Source: Candidatus Melainabacteria bacterium (GTDB lineage: Bacteria; Cyanobacteriota; Vampirovibrionia; Obscuribacterales; Obscuribacteraceae). From it: a DNA stretch of 64,000 bases. Below are positions 49,665-59,096 of the stretch, piece after piece. How positions within the stretch are numbered: the stretch's first letter is position 1; the number at the start of each line of letters is the position of its first letter. Under the pieces are notes generated by a model. That model did no database searches and was not told the origin of the DNA. It was given only the letters and a program-made list of their open reading frames with translations. A program made the position numbers and the translations under genes. The stretch covers positions 29,146-93,145 of the forward strand of contig QKMZ01000007.1 in NCBI GenBank assembly GCA_003242885.1, given 5' to 3'.

Positions 49665-51134
49665 GTGACTACCCAAGTGAAGCGCAAAGTCAGACACCTG
49701 CACCATTTCATTGGAGGAGACTATGTAGGCTCCAAGTCGGGGAAGAGCTTCGATTCGTATAACCCCGCAACCGGTGAGGTTCACGCGACAGTTGCACTTG
49801 GGGGCAAAGAAGAAATCGACCAGGCTGTAGCCGCGGCCAAAGAGGCATTTGAAAACGGTCCGTGGCCTCGGATGTCAATGAAGGAGCGCTGCGAGATTTT
49901 GCGACGCATCGGTGACTTGATCCTTTCGCGCAAAGAGGAGTTGGCCCAAGCCGAAACGCTCGACACGGGTAAACCAATTACTGAGAGCCTGACTGGCGAT
50001 ATTCCTCGCTCTGCACAGAATTTCCATTTCTTTTCTGACTACGCACAGTCTCTTGGCGATGAGGTTTTCACCTCTGCGCCGGGCGAAAAGCACATTGTTT
50101 CTCGAGAACCGCTCGGAGTCGTCGGACTCATAACCCCCTGGAATTTGCCACTTTATTTGGCAACATGGAAAATCGCTCCATGCCTGGCAATGGGTAACAC
50201 ATGCGTTTTGAAACCTGCAGAATGGACACCTTACACAGCCTTTCTTCTAGCCGACATCGTCTCGCTTGCTGGTCTGCCCAAGGGTGTTTTGAATATTGTG
50301 CACGGTCTTGGCGCGGACAGTGCAGGCGAAGCTTTGACACGGCATCCGGACGTTCGTGCGATTTCATTTACTGGTGAAACCGGAACCGGGCGCGCAATTA
50401 TGACTGCTGCTGCTGCCACTCTCAAGAAAGTTTCTTTCGAGCTCGGCGGAAAAGGCGCAACTATCATCTTTGCAGATTCTGACATTGATGAAGCGGTAGA
50501 AACCGCAGTCAGAGCTGCGTACCGCAATCAAGGGCAGATTTGCTTGGCTGGTTCGCGCTTGTTCGTAGAAGAGAGCGTGAAAAAACAGGTAGTGGACAAA
50601 CTTTTGCAGCGCGTCAAATCAATAAGAGTTGGCGATCCTACTAAAGACAGTACACAGATGGGTGCTCTCATAAGCAAAGAACATCTGGACAAGGTTGAAG
50701 GATATTTGGAAATCGGCGGCAAAGAAGGCAAGCTGATGACCGGCGGTCAACGTGTAAAAGAGCTCGGCGAGGGCTATTTCCTCTCGCCTTCCGTCTTTTG
50801 TGATTTGCCTTTTGATTCAAAACTGATTAAGGAAGAAATCTTTGGACCGGTATTGCCCGTGGTGCCGTTCTCAAAAGAAGAAGAAGTCTTGAAGATGGTC
50901 AACGATTCTCCGTACGGACTTTCTGCTTCAGTCTTCAGCAAGGATGTTGATCGCTGCTATCGGATGTCTAATGGAATTAGAACCGGGCTGGTCTGGGTTA
51001 ATTGCTGGTTTGCCCGTGACTTGCGTACGCCGTTTGGCGGCATGAAGTCCTCCGGTGTAGGGCGCGAGGGCGGGCGTTATAGTTTGGAATTCTTCTCGGA
51101 AGCGAAGACGATTTCCTACAAATACAAGATTTAG
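49665..51134 (+). CDS. Aldehyde dehydrogenase (2-aminomuconic/2-hydroxymuconic semialdehyde dehydrogenase-like)
   Basis: 489 residues of the NAD-dependent ALDH superfamily, with ITPWNLPLYLATWKIAPCLAMGN, FTGETGTGRAIM, the catalytic Glu in KVSFELGGKG, the catalytic Cys in NQGQICLAGSRLF, and EEIFGPVLPVVPF. The end VWVNCWFARDLRTPFGGMKSSGVGREGG resembles the ALDH8/HMSD group, which oxidises aminomuconic or hydroxymuconic semialdehydes. Substrate is inferred. GTG start with GAGAGGA upstream. Confidence 0.88.
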   Translation: MTTQVKRKVRHLHHFIGGDYVGSKSGKSFDSYNPATGEVHATVALGGKEEIDQAVAAAKEAFENGPWPRMSMKERCEILRRIGDLILSRKEELAQAETLDTGKPITESLTGDIPRSAQNFHFFSDYAQSLGDEVFTSAPGEKHIVSREPLGVVGLITPWNLPLYLATWKIAPCLAMGNTCVLKPAEWTPYTAFLLADIVSLAGLPKGVLNIVHGLGADSAGEALTRHPDVRAISFTGETGTGRAIMTAAAATLKKVSFELGGKGATIIFADSDIDEAVETAVRAAYRNQGQICLAGSRLFVEESVKKQVVDKLLQRVKSIRVGDPTKDSTQMGALISKEHLDKVEGYLEIGGKEGKLMTGGQRVKELGEGYFLSPSVFCDLPFDSKLIKEEIFGPVLPVVPFSKEEEVLKMVNDSPYGLSASVFSKDVDRCYRMSNGIRTGLVWVNCWFARDLRTPFGGMKSSGVGREGGRYSLEFFSEAKTISYKYKI

Positions 51135-51159
51135 ATAGAAAGCAGAGGCGTTCAAATTT

Positions 51160-51951
51160 ATGGACTTTGGAATTAAGGGCAAGCACGCGCTCGTGTGCGC
51201 TGCATCGCGTGGTTTGGGTTTTGCCATCGCCAAAGCGCTGGCGCAAGAAGGTGTGGACCTGATCATTAGCGCTCGTGATGAGGAAAAGCTCAATGAGGCA
51301 GCTGAGGCTCTGAGAAAACTTGCGAATGTGAAAGTCGATTACGTTGCCGGCGATTTGAGCGTCGAAGCCGACCGAAAGAAGTTGATTGAGTTTGCCAGAG
51401 AAAAGTCCGGTGGACTGGACATTCTCGTCCACAACGTGGGTGGTCCCAAAGCACAAGCCGCACAATCGACTAATTCTGCCGACTGGCAGGAGGCTTTCGA
51501 CAAGCTTTTCTTGCCAATTGTGGACCTCAATCAGACGTTCTTGCCGGGAATGAAGGAAAAGAAGTGGGGCAGAATCATCACAGTTACTTCTCTTTCGGTA
51601 ATCGAGCCGATCGCCAACCTGGCATTGTCAAACGGTATCCGCTCAGCGGTCACTGCGATGTTGAAAACTCTGTCCGACGAAGTGGCGCAGGACGGTATTA
51701 CGGTGAATTGCCTGGCACCCGGCTTGATTCAGACTGCCCGCACAGACGAGCTCATGGAGTCGCGGCGCCAACTCACAGGGCAGTCCAAGGAAGAGTATAT
51801 GAGCGACTATGTGGCTTCTATCCCCGCCAAGCGGCTCGGCGATGCCGACGAATTCGGGGCAGTGGCGGCCTTCCTCGCCTCAATGCAGGCTCAATATGTG
51901 ACCGGTCAGACCATTTGCATAGACGGCGGCAAACGGCGCTCTGTTCATTAA
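51160..51951 (+). CDS. Atypical short-chain dehydrogenase/reductase
   Basis: 263 residues with a Rossmann fold: ALVCAASRGLGFAIAKALAQEG, DILVHNVGG, and VNCLAPGLIQT. The usual YxxxK is replaced: the segment SVIEPIANLALSNGIRSAVTAML has Ser and Arg where Tyr and Lys are expected. A known SDR subgroup with SLSV...LSN...R in place of YxxxK exists and may use another proton donor. 25 bases after the aldehyde dehydrogenase; probably the same operon. Confidence 0.85.
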   Translation: MDFGIKGKHALVCAASRGLGFAIAKALAQEGVDLIISARDEEKLNEAAEALRKLANVKVDYVAGDLSVEADRKKLIEFAREKSGGLDILVHNVGGPKAQAAQSTNSADWQEAFDKLFLPIVDLNQTFLPGMKEKKWGRIITVTSLSVIEPIANLALSNGIRSAVTAMLKTLSDEVAQDGITVNCLAPGLIQTARTDELMESRRQLTGQSKEEYMSDYVASIPAKRLGDADEFGAVAAFLASMQAQYVTGQTICIDGGKRRSVH

Positions 51952-52035
51952 AGCGAGACTTCTGTCGACCGCTTTGAGTCGCTGTAGTATGATTTGCGAG
52001 TCTTTATATATTGATGGGTTTTGAGGGTAACGAAC

Positions 52036-53202
52036 GTGAAATTTCTGGTGCTTGGCGCAGGACGTATGGGCTACGCGGCAGTGTACGACCTGATCAGAAG
52101 TCCGAAGGTCGAAAAGGTTGTCGTTGCCGACAAGGACGCCAAGAGCGTGAAGGCTGCTGTTGAGCGCCTCAATGACCCGAAGATCGTACCGGTCGAATTA
52201 GACATCACCAAAGAAAACGATGTCATCGCGCTAATGAAGAGCGTAGATGTCGCTATCAGTTGTGTTCCTTACGAGAATAATTACGAGTTGGCGAAAGCCG
52301 CGCTGGAAGCCAAAACTCACTTTGTCGATTTGGGCGGCAATGAAGAAGTAGTCGAAAAGACTTTCTTGCTCAACGAGCTAGCCAAAGAGCGCAAGATCAC
52401 CATCATTCCTGATCTTGGTTTGGCACCGGGTTTGGTATCAATTCTGGCTGTAGCTGCTGCTGACAGTTTTGACGAGCTATACGAAATTCGTATGCGTGTT
52501 GGTGGTTTGCCTGTGGACAGTGACAACTTCATGGGCTACAGCCATGTGTTTGCGCTCGAAGGTCTGATTAATGAATACGCCGAAGATGTGACTTTGATTC
52601 GTGATGGAAAGACAATGCAGGTGCCTTCATTGTCCGAATGCGAAAAGATTGAGTTTCCAAAACCGTTTGGCATGATGGAAGCATTCACGACATCGGGTGG
52701 CATCTCCACTTTGCCAAAAACATATGAAGGCAAAGTTCAGCACCTCGACTATAAGACCATCCGTTATAGAGGTCACTGCGAGCAGATGAACCTCCTGAAA
52801 GAGCTCGGTTTGATGAGCAAAGAGCAGGTGAAACTCAAAGGTGGCAAAGTCGTCCCACGCGAATTGCTGATGCATCTTCTGGATGGAAAGCTCGCGAAAG
52901 ATGAACCCGACGCCGTAATTCTGCGTGTAACAGTCACAGGCGTAAAAGACAAAGAACCCAGACAGCTTGTTTGGGAAAGCATCGAATTCTCCGACCAGGC
53001 CGAGGGGCTTTCGGCGATGATGCGCATGACTGCGTTTCCGGCATCTATCATTGCCCAAATGATTGCTCGCGGCGACATTAGAGAGTGTGGAGTCCTTCGC
53101 CAGGAAGAATGGGTACCTGTAAAACTGTTTCTTGCCGAACTTCAATCACGTGGATTGAACCTGACGCTTAACGACCGCGCTCCTGTTCCGACAGACAAAT
53201 AA
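52036..53202 (+). CDS. Saccharopine dehydrogenase-like oxidoreductase
   Basis: 388 residues from GTG 52036 (GAGGG seven bases upstream; a TTG at 52021 is less likely). Rossmann start KFLVLGAGRMGYAAVYDLI, then AISCVPYENNYELAKAALEAKTHFVDLGG, IPDLGLAPGLVSILA, and FTTSGGISTLPKTYEGKVQHLDYKTIRYRGH. These match the saccharopine dehydrogenase family, which acts on lysine-derived or similar amino-acid conjugates. Substrate unknown. Placed with the aldehyde dehydrogenase, it suggests amino-acid catabolism. Confidence 0.86.
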   Translation: MKFLVLGAGRMGYAAVYDLIRSPKVEKVVVADKDAKSVKAAVERLNDPKIVPVELDITKENDVIALMKSVDVAISCVPYENNYELAKAALEAKTHFVDLGGNEEVVEKTFLLNELAKERKITIIPDLGLAPGLVSILAVAAADSFDELYEIRMRVGGLPVDSDNFMGYSHVFALEGLINEYAEDVTLIRDGKTMQVPSLSECEKIEFPKPFGMMEAFTTSGGISTLPKTYEGKVQHLDYKTIRYRGHCEQMNLLKELGLMSKEQVKLKGGKVVPRELLMHLLDGKLAKDEPDAVILRVTVTGVKDKEPRQLVWESIEFSDQAEGLSAMMRMTAFPASIIAQMIARGDIRECGVLRQEEWVPVKLFLAELQSRGLNLTLNDRAPVPTDK

Positions 53203-53248
53203 GCGCAAAAAGCAAAAAACTCTCGAAAATGTCTCGGCTTGTTTTTTA

Positions 53249-53273
53249 GAAACGCCAACCTGTGGGCGTTTTA
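53249..53273 (+). terminator. Rho-independent terminator after saccharopine dehydrogenase-like gene
   Basis: AAACGCC (53250-53256) pairs with GGCGTTT (53265-53271) around an eight-base loop, followed by T. It separates the catabolic cluster from the next gene. Confidence 0.65.
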
Positions 53274-53402
53274 CAATTTGTCATGGTTTTAGATTAAATG
53301 TCCCCGTTTTATGTCCAGAGACCTACCGCGGTTGGCTAGATACCTGTGTTGCGGTTCCAATATTCTTTCTCATCCTGTGCCGGACACCCCGGAGGAAACT
53401 TA

Positions 53403-54395
53403 ATGAGCTTACTAGAGTCCGCTCGCGGCGAGAACACTCTGTCGCCCGAGCAGTCTTCTCCCGTTCGCGTCCACGCTGAAGAGTCTCTCGCGAACGTTTC
53501 GGAAGCCTGGTCACCACGTACCGAAAAGTCGAGCGGCGCCAATCAGCAGATAACGCCGGAAACAGCATTCTTGCCATTCACTCGTTTTGCGATGGCAGAC
53601 AATATCGACTTCAATCCCCGCCAAACGCTCGGCTTGAGCCGCGCCTGGGGTTATTCCAAACATGATTCAGTAATGAATCCGGACGGCGGAAGCTGCAATG
53701 CATCCTCCACCTCCATGAAGTGCGAAGGTGGTCCCCGTCAATACAGAGGTGCCAACCAAGATGCACCGAACCTTTATGAAAATCAGCGCCAAGTCAACGG
53801 CAATACTATTACTACTAAGTACTTCGCTCCTAGCGGACCGCAAGTAAAGTCGCCGGAAAACTTCAGATACCTGAACAATCCCGCTGCTGAAGATTCACTC
53901 GTTGTTGAGCCGCTCGTCTACAAGACCGACGTTGCCAGCGCCGCTCCTAAAGTACAAGACGCAGTAAATCTCCGCCTGGAGCGCGGTCTCGAGAAGCAAG
54001 GTCCGATCGAATGGCGTGAGAACTCACTCGATGCATTCGTTGAAGCAGTAGAAAACGAAAAGCCATTGGTAGTAGTGTTCGGAGATAACAGCTCTCCTTT
54101 GTTCAACAAGCAAATCCAAGAAATGAGAGCTGATAAAGACAATTTGATGTCCAGACTTTCTCAACGCGCAGTGTTCGTAGTCGGCAAGCCAACAGAAGAT
54201 GAATATGCACGCCGCATGGCTAGCCACCTGAAGCTGACCGATTACCCAACCATCTCGGTAATCGCTCCGCGCACCGATCAACTGACTGAAACGTACAGAA
54301 TGGAAGGCTACTTCAAGACTACCGACATCTTCTCTGATCTCGACAAAGCATTGCCTAAGAAGCAAGTTCCGCTCGGCGACTCCAGACTTGCTTAG
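53403..54395 (+). CDS. Thioredoxin-fold protein without CxxC
   Basis: 330 residues from ATG 53403 (GGAGG upstream). The first ~200 residues are polar, probably disordered, with two Cys near residues 98 and 106. The last ~110 residues resemble a thioredoxin fold (KPLVVVFGDNSSPLFNKQIQEM, then VFVVGKPTEDEYARRMASHLKLTDYPTISVIAP, with the cis-Pro-like YPT). The CxxC site is replaced by SSPLF, so it cannot be a normal redox protein. No signal peptide; it may be a structural or chaperone-like protein. Not recognised beyond the fold. Confidence 0.55.
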   Translation: MSLLESARGENTLSPEQSSPVRVHAEESLANVSEAWSPRTEKSSGANQQITPETAFLPFTRFAMADNIDFNPRQTLGLSRAWGYSKHDSVMNPDGGSCNASSTSMKCEGGPRQYRGANQDAPNLYENQRQVNGNTITTKYFAPSGPQVKSPENFRYLNNPAAEDSLVVEPLVYKTDVASAAPKVQDAVNLRLERGLEKQGPIEWRENSLDAFVEAVENEKPLVVVFGDNSSPLFNKQIQEMRADKDNLMSRLSQRAVFVVGKPTEDEYARRMASHLKLTDYPTISVIAPRTDQLTETYRMEGYFKTTDIFSDLDKALPKKQVPLGDSRLA

Positions 54396-54552
54396 GTTAA
54401 AACCGCAGAAGCGCTGTTCTAACCGGTTTCCAGTTCATTAGCGCAATTGTCAATCATTGAATTCTTGGACGCTATGGTCCACCATATCGGTCTTGGACTC
54501 CGTTGAGCACGCACACCCTTTGTGCGCGAACATGACGATTGGGAGAATAGCT

Positions 54553-55920
54553 ATGCCAGTGGACAGCAAAACCGACCTTGCTCAGTACATTTCGGATTCA
54601 CGCAAAGCATTTGAATCTGATCTGAAATCACTAGTCGACCTTGCCGGCGTTTCAATGGATCCCGAACGCAAGCAAGAGATTTTGCGCACCGCAGACAGTG
54701 CTGCCGCACTCGTAAAACGCATGGGTGGCGAAGCGGAGATAGTTCAAACCAAAGGCAATCCAGTTGTGATTGCATCTTTCACAACCGATAAAGCTAATCC
54801 AACAGTTCTTGTCTATAACCATCTTGATGTTCAACCTGCTGATGCGGCGGAATGGAAGTCTGAGCCTTTCAACATGTCTATCGATGGCGACACCTACCGT
54901 GGTCGCGGCTCTACAGACGACAAAGGTCCAGCACTCTCAGTTCTCTACGCTGCCAACTACGCGCACAAAAACAATATTCCAATCAACGTAAAATTCGTTT
55001 GGGAGTTGGAAGAAGAGATAGGCAGTCCATCGTTCGAAGAGTTTTTAAAACAGAACAAGGAAAAACTTGCCACAGACTCTATCGTCATCTCCGACACCAT
55101 CTGGGTTTCGCGCGAACGTCCAGCAATTCCTTATGGTTTGCGCGGATTGCAAGGTGTTTTGTTAAAACTGAAAACAGGAACGAAGGATGTCCATTCCGGC
55201 TTGACCGGTGGATTGGCGAGAAATCCAATAGGTGAGCTTTGCCAATTGATTGATCAATGCTATGACGCGAAAACAGGCAAGGTGCATATTCCAGGATTTT
55301 ACGACGGAGCCAACGAGCCGACCGACGAAGAAGCCAGTCAATTCGTCAAATCCGGCTTCACTGTTGAAGGTTTCAAAAAAGCGCACGAACTTATTTCCTT
55401 GCGCACTGATGATGCCAAAGAGGGTTCGCTCCGCATCTGGGCGAAACCCACATTTGAAGTACACGGCATCACCGGCGGGTATCAAGGACCTGGCGTAAAA
55501 ACAATCGTGCCGCACCAAGCGGAAGCAAAAATCAGCATGCGCCTGGTTCCGAACCAAGACCCCGAGAAGGTCTACCAAGCATTCGAGAAGTTCATTAAGG
55601 AGAAAGCTCCTGATGTAATCATCGAGAAAGAAGGAAGTTTGAAACCGTTCCTCGGCGAGTTTAAAGGACCGTTCGCTGATGCCGCTGTAGGGGCCATGAA
55701 AGAAGCGTTCGGTGCGGATCCGGCTTTCACGCGTGAAGGTGGATCAATCGGTGCTGTCGTAAGTATGAAAGAAGTACTCGGCAAACCGATTGTATTTCTT
55801 GGACTTTCTCTGCCCGAACACGGATATCACGCCATCAATGAAAACTTCGACTGGCAGCAGGCTTCCGGCGGCATGAAAATGTTCGTCTCCTACTTCCAGC
55901 GGCTCTCCAAGATTAAATAA
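54553..55920 (+). CDS. M20 family dipeptidase/metallopeptidase
   Basis: 455 residues from ATG 54553 (GGGAG eight bases upstream). Zinc-binding and catalytic motifs of the M20 family: VLVYNHLDVQPADAAEWKSEPF, GRGSTDDKGPALSVLYAA, WELEEEIGSPSFEEFL, and SLPEHGYHAINENFDW. Likely a cytoplasmic Xaa-His or non-specific dipeptidase. The frame opening upstream at 54457 adds an unlikely tail. Confidence 0.92.
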   Translation: MPVDSKTDLAQYISDSRKAFESDLKSLVDLAGVSMDPERKQEILRTADSAAALVKRMGGEAEIVQTKGNPVVIASFTTDKANPTVLVYNHLDVQPADAAEWKSEPFNMSIDGDTYRGRGSTDDKGPALSVLYAANYAHKNNIPINVKFVWELEEEIGSPSFEEFLKQNKEKLATDSIVISDTIWVSRERPAIPYGLRGLQGVLLKLKTGTKDVHSGLTGGLARNPIGELCQLIDQCYDAKTGKVHIPGFYDGANEPTDEEASQFVKSGFTVEGFKKAHELISLRTDDAKEGSLRIWAKPTFEVHGITGGYQGPGVKTIVPHQAEAKISMRLVPNQDPEKVYQAFEKFIKEKAPDVIIEKEGSLKPFLGEFKGPFADAAVGAMKEAFGADPAFTREGGSIGAVVSMKEVLGKPIVFLGLSLPEHGYHAINENFDWQQASGGMKMFVSYFQRLSKIK

Positions 55921-55983
55921 AAAACCGGTAGTTCACCTGTCGTTCACTAATACCTAATAGACTGAGATTAGGGGGTGAAAAGG

Positions 55984-57537
55984 ATGGATTCCGATCAAAG
56001 AAGAGAAACAGACGCGCGCACCGTTTTAGTTATCGGTGCTACTGGCTATGTCGGAACGCGTCTTGTGCCGCTGCTTATTGGTGCCGGTTATCGTGTACGA
56101 GCTGCCGGCCGTTCTCTCGAAAAACTGAAGTCGAGAATTTGGTCCGGTCACGAGCAGGTAGAACTGCAAGAACTCGATCTCAAAGATGCCGAGTCTGCGA
56201 AGAAGGCAGTGCGAGGCTGTTCTGCGGTTTACTACTTAATGCATTCAATGAATCCACAGAATACAGACTTTGCTGAGGCTGACAGGATTGCCGCGGAAAA
56301 CATGGTCGCTGTGGGAGAAGCTGAAGGTATCGAGCAACTCATTTATCTGGGCGGGCTTGGAGAAAGCGACACCAACCTCTCTAAGCATCTGCGTTCACGA
56401 GCAGAAGTTGCCTCAATTCTTCAGACCGCTAAATTTCCTGTGACGATCTTTCGTGCGGCGATGATAATCGGTTCCGGCAGCGCTTCTTTCGAGATTTTGC
56501 GCTACTTGGTCGATCGCTTGCCTATTATGGTCACTCCTCGCTGGGTGAGCACTTTATCTCAGCCAATTGCTATTCGTAATGTGTTGACTTATCTCGCAAA
56601 CTCACTGTTTTTGTCGGATGTCTACAATCAGTCGTTCGACATCGGTGGTCCGGAAGTTATTACCTACCGGCAATTGATGGAAACTTATGCGCGGGAAGCC
56701 GGGTTGCCTGTGCCTGCTATAGTTCCTGTTCCTGTTTTCACGCCACGTTTGAGCTCATACTGGATCAATTTTGTGACACCGGTCCCCGCATATATAGCGC
56801 GTCCTCTTGCGGAAGGTTTGAGAAATCCTGCTGTTTGTACCGAGTCTAGGATAAGAGAAATTATTCCGCAGGAACTTTTGACTTCCACTCAAGCCATACG
56901 AATTGCAATCGACCGAATTCAACATCATAAAGTCGAAAGTCATTGGACAGACGCAGGCAAGCTGCCGCCCGTAGAGTGGTTCAATTCCAATGATCCGGAT
57001 TGGGCTGGTGGCACTGTCTACCAAGATGTTCGTATTGCCGAAATAAAAGGAACTCCTGCCGATGCATGGAAAGCGGTCGCCCGAATTGGAGGAACAACCG
57101 GATGGTACTACGCCAATTGGCTCTGGAAGCTGCGTGGCTATTTGGATTCGTTATGGGGCGGTGTTGGTCTCAGAAGAGGCAGGCGTCATCCTGATGAATT
57201 AAGAACGGGTGATGCATTGGATTTCTGGCGCGTAAAATCTGTGGAAACTGAACGACGCTTGTTGTTGATTGCAGAAATGAGATTGCCTGGTCAAGCCGCG
57301 CTGGAGTTTCAAATCAAGTCAAAAGGTAATGGGAAAACTGAAATACTGCAAATAGCGCGCTTCTTGCCGAGTGGGCTTTTAGGTTTGTTGTACTGGTACG
57401 GCATTTCACCATTGCACGAATTCATTTTCACTGGAATGCTGAATGGTGTCGCCAACGCCTCCGGTTGCGCAGTATCGAAAAAGGCGCGCAGGGCGAGGAG
57501 TGAAACCGCCAATTCTGGCGTCTTGAAGACCATTTGA
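55984..57537 (+). CDS. NAD(P)-binding SDR with C-terminal DUF2867
   Basis: 517 residues. The N-terminal extended-SDR domain has TVLVIGATGYVGTRLVPLLI, a YxxxK-less CSAVYYLMHSM, and LIYLGGLGESDTNLSKHLRSRAEVASIL, as in YbjT-like enzymes. The C-terminal ~160 residues are DUF2867 (DPDWAGGTVYQDVRIAEIKG, later RRGRRHPDELRTGDALDFWRV). These fusions occur in several phyla, with unknown substrate. GGGGG upstream supports ATG 55984. Confidence 0.85.
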   Translation: MDSDQRRETDARTVLVIGATGYVGTRLVPLLIGAGYRVRAAGRSLEKLKSRIWSGHEQVELQELDLKDAESAKKAVRGCSAVYYLMHSMNPQNTDFAEADRIAAENMVAVGEAEGIEQLIYLGGLGESDTNLSKHLRSRAEVASILQTAKFPVTIFRAAMIIGSGSASFEILRYLVDRLPIMVTPRWVSTLSQPIAIRNVLTYLANSLFLSDVYNQSFDIGGPEVITYRQLMETYAREAGLPVPAIVPVPVFTPRLSSYWINFVTPVPAYIARPLAEGLRNPAVCTESRIREIIPQELLTSTQAIRIAIDRIQHHKVESHWTDAGKLPPVEWFNSNDPDWAGGTVYQDVRIAEIKGTPADAWKAVARIGGTTGWYYANWLWKLRGYLDSLWGGVGLRRGRRHPDELRTGDALDFWRVKSVETERRLLLIAEMRLPGQAALEFQIKSKGNGKTEILQIARFLPSGLLGLLYWYGISPLHEFIFTGMLNGVANASGCAVSKKARRARSETANSGVLKTI

Positions 57538-57555
57538 TTCAGGGGAGACAATTTT

Positions 57556-58185
57556 GTGAAAGCAAAAAACATTCTGTTGCTCGGCGCACTGGGCGTCGCC
57601 GGTGTGGCAGTTGCTGCGGCAAACGACCTATTTTCACATTACGAAGAGCCTGCTTACAAAATCGATAGAGAAGACGGCGAATTCGAGATTCGTTCTTACC
57701 CGAGCGTTATTGCCGCTTCTGTACAGGTTGCAGGCAATGGAGAAAGTTCTGCAAATAATGCTTTTAAGATTCTTGCCGGCTATATTTTCGGCAAAAATAA
57801 GCGTGCGACGAAAATCTCTATGACTGTGCCGGTTATTCAAGAATCAGCCGCAGAGAAGATAGCGATGACAGTTCCAGTTACCATGGAAATGCAAAACATG
57901 AGCATGGCTATGAGCTTTTACATGCCTTCCAGTTACACTCTGGACACTCTGCCCGAACCATTAGACAAACGCATTAAACTCGAACGCATTCCAGCAAGAA
58001 GATTTGCCGTAATAAAATTCTCGGGTTTTGGAACCGAATCAAACTGCCGCAAAAAGGAAGAGCAACTTAGGAATTGGATCAAACAACATACAGGGGAAAA
58101 GGCCGGTGAGACGCTTCGTGCCTTTTATAATCCGCCCTGGACACTTCCATTTCTTCGTCGAAATGAAATTTGGATTTCTCTATAG
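57556..58185 (+). CDS. SOUL heme-binding protein
   Basis: 209 residues. An N-terminal hydrophobic segment (ILLLGALGVAGVAVAAAN) is a signal anchor. The SOUL domain follows: PAYKIDREDGEFEIRSYPSVIAA, KISMTVPVIQ, KIAMTVPVTMEM and RIKLERIPARRFAVIKFSGF. SOUL proteins bind heme or porphyrins. GTG start with GGGGAGA upstream, 18 bases after the SDR-DUF2867 gene. Its stop overlaps the convergent SDR stop by six bases. Confidence 0.9.
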   Translation: MKAKNILLLGALGVAGVAVAAANDLFSHYEEPAYKIDREDGEFEIRSYPSVIAASVQVAGNGESSANNAFKILAGYIFGKNKRATKISMTVPVIQESAAEKIAMTVPVTMEMQNMSMAMSFYMPSSYTLDTLPEPLDKRIKLERIPARRFAVIKFSGFGTESNCRKKEEQLRNWIKQHTGEKAGETLRAFYNPPWTLPFLRRNEIWISL

Positions 58186-58941
58186 AGATGCTCTTGCTAA
58201 CACTCGTCCTTTGAGTGATGCTAACCCGCCATCAATGTTGATGACTTCGCCGGTGACCCAACTGCTCTGGTCACTTATGAGCCACTCAATTGCAGGCGCT
58301 ACATCTTCAGGTGTGCCGATCCGGCCCAAGGGATGAAGCTGTGCAGAAGCCTCAAGCTGTGCTTGGCTATTCGTTATGCTTCGGGTCAGTTGTGTGGCAA
58401 GAAGACCAGGGCTGACACAGTTGACCCTCAGATTGTATCTGGCGTATGTGGCTGCCGCAGAACGCGTCAGCGAAGCGACGCCTCCTTTTGCAGCAGCGAT
58501 GGCGTCATGATTAGGCATACCCGTGGATGCAACGGCAGATGCGACAAGCACGATTGAGCCACCCTTAGACATCATTGCCTTGGATCCATACTTCACGCAG
58601 GCAAAAGAAGAACTGAGGTTGGTTTGTATAACGGACATCCAATCTTCTTCAGTTGTTGAATGCGCTGGTTTCAAGTGTAGTGAGCCGACTGCGTTGACCA
58701 CACCGTCCAGCCGCCCAGAGGTTATTTGAGCATCTTCAAAGCAGGAAGCCATACTCGCAAAATCGCTAGCATCACAGACGATATAGGGAGATTCGAGTTC
58801 GTCTGCCAATGATTCTAGGCCAGCCCTATTTCTGCCTGCCAATATCAGCTTGTAATTGTGCGATGAAAGTAAGCGGCTGACTGAGCTTCCCAAACCACCG
58901 TTAGCACCGAGTACTAGAATGCATTTCTTTTCGTCGCTCAT
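58180..58941 (-). CDS. Atypical short-chain dehydrogenase/reductase
   Basis: 253 residues with a Rossmann start CILVLGANGGLGSSVSRLLSSH, VVNAVGSLHLKPA, and LRVNCVSPGLLAT. The active-site Lys is kept (AAAKGGVASL), but the Tyr of YxxxK is Ile (AIAAAK) in SAVASTGMPNHDAIAAAKGGV. An SDR subgroup with this PNHxAI wording is widespread. Substrate unknown. Confidence 0.82.
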   Translation of the reverse strand: MSDEKKCILVLGANGGLGSSVSRLLSSHNYKLILAGRNRAGLESLADELESPYIVCDASDFASMASCFEDAQITSGRLDGVVNAVGSLHLKPAHSTTEEDWMSVIQTNLSSSFACVKYGSKAMMSKGGSIVLVASAVASTGMPNHDAIAAAKGGVASLTRSAAATYARYNLRVNCVSPGLLATQLTRSITNSQAQLEASAQLHPLGRIGTPEDVAPAIEWLISDQSSWVTGEVINIDGGLASLKGRVLARASL

Positions 58942-59096
58942 GGTTAGTTCCTTGCGCTGTTATAACTCTAAAGTTACATCTGTCGCGTGAACAGCGTTTG
59001 AACAATGCTTTGAGCAATATTTGAACAACCTAGTTTCGTCTGCGGGTCTCAAATCGAGTTTCGCTACGATCATGTCGGGTGTCATTTCTCGGATTG

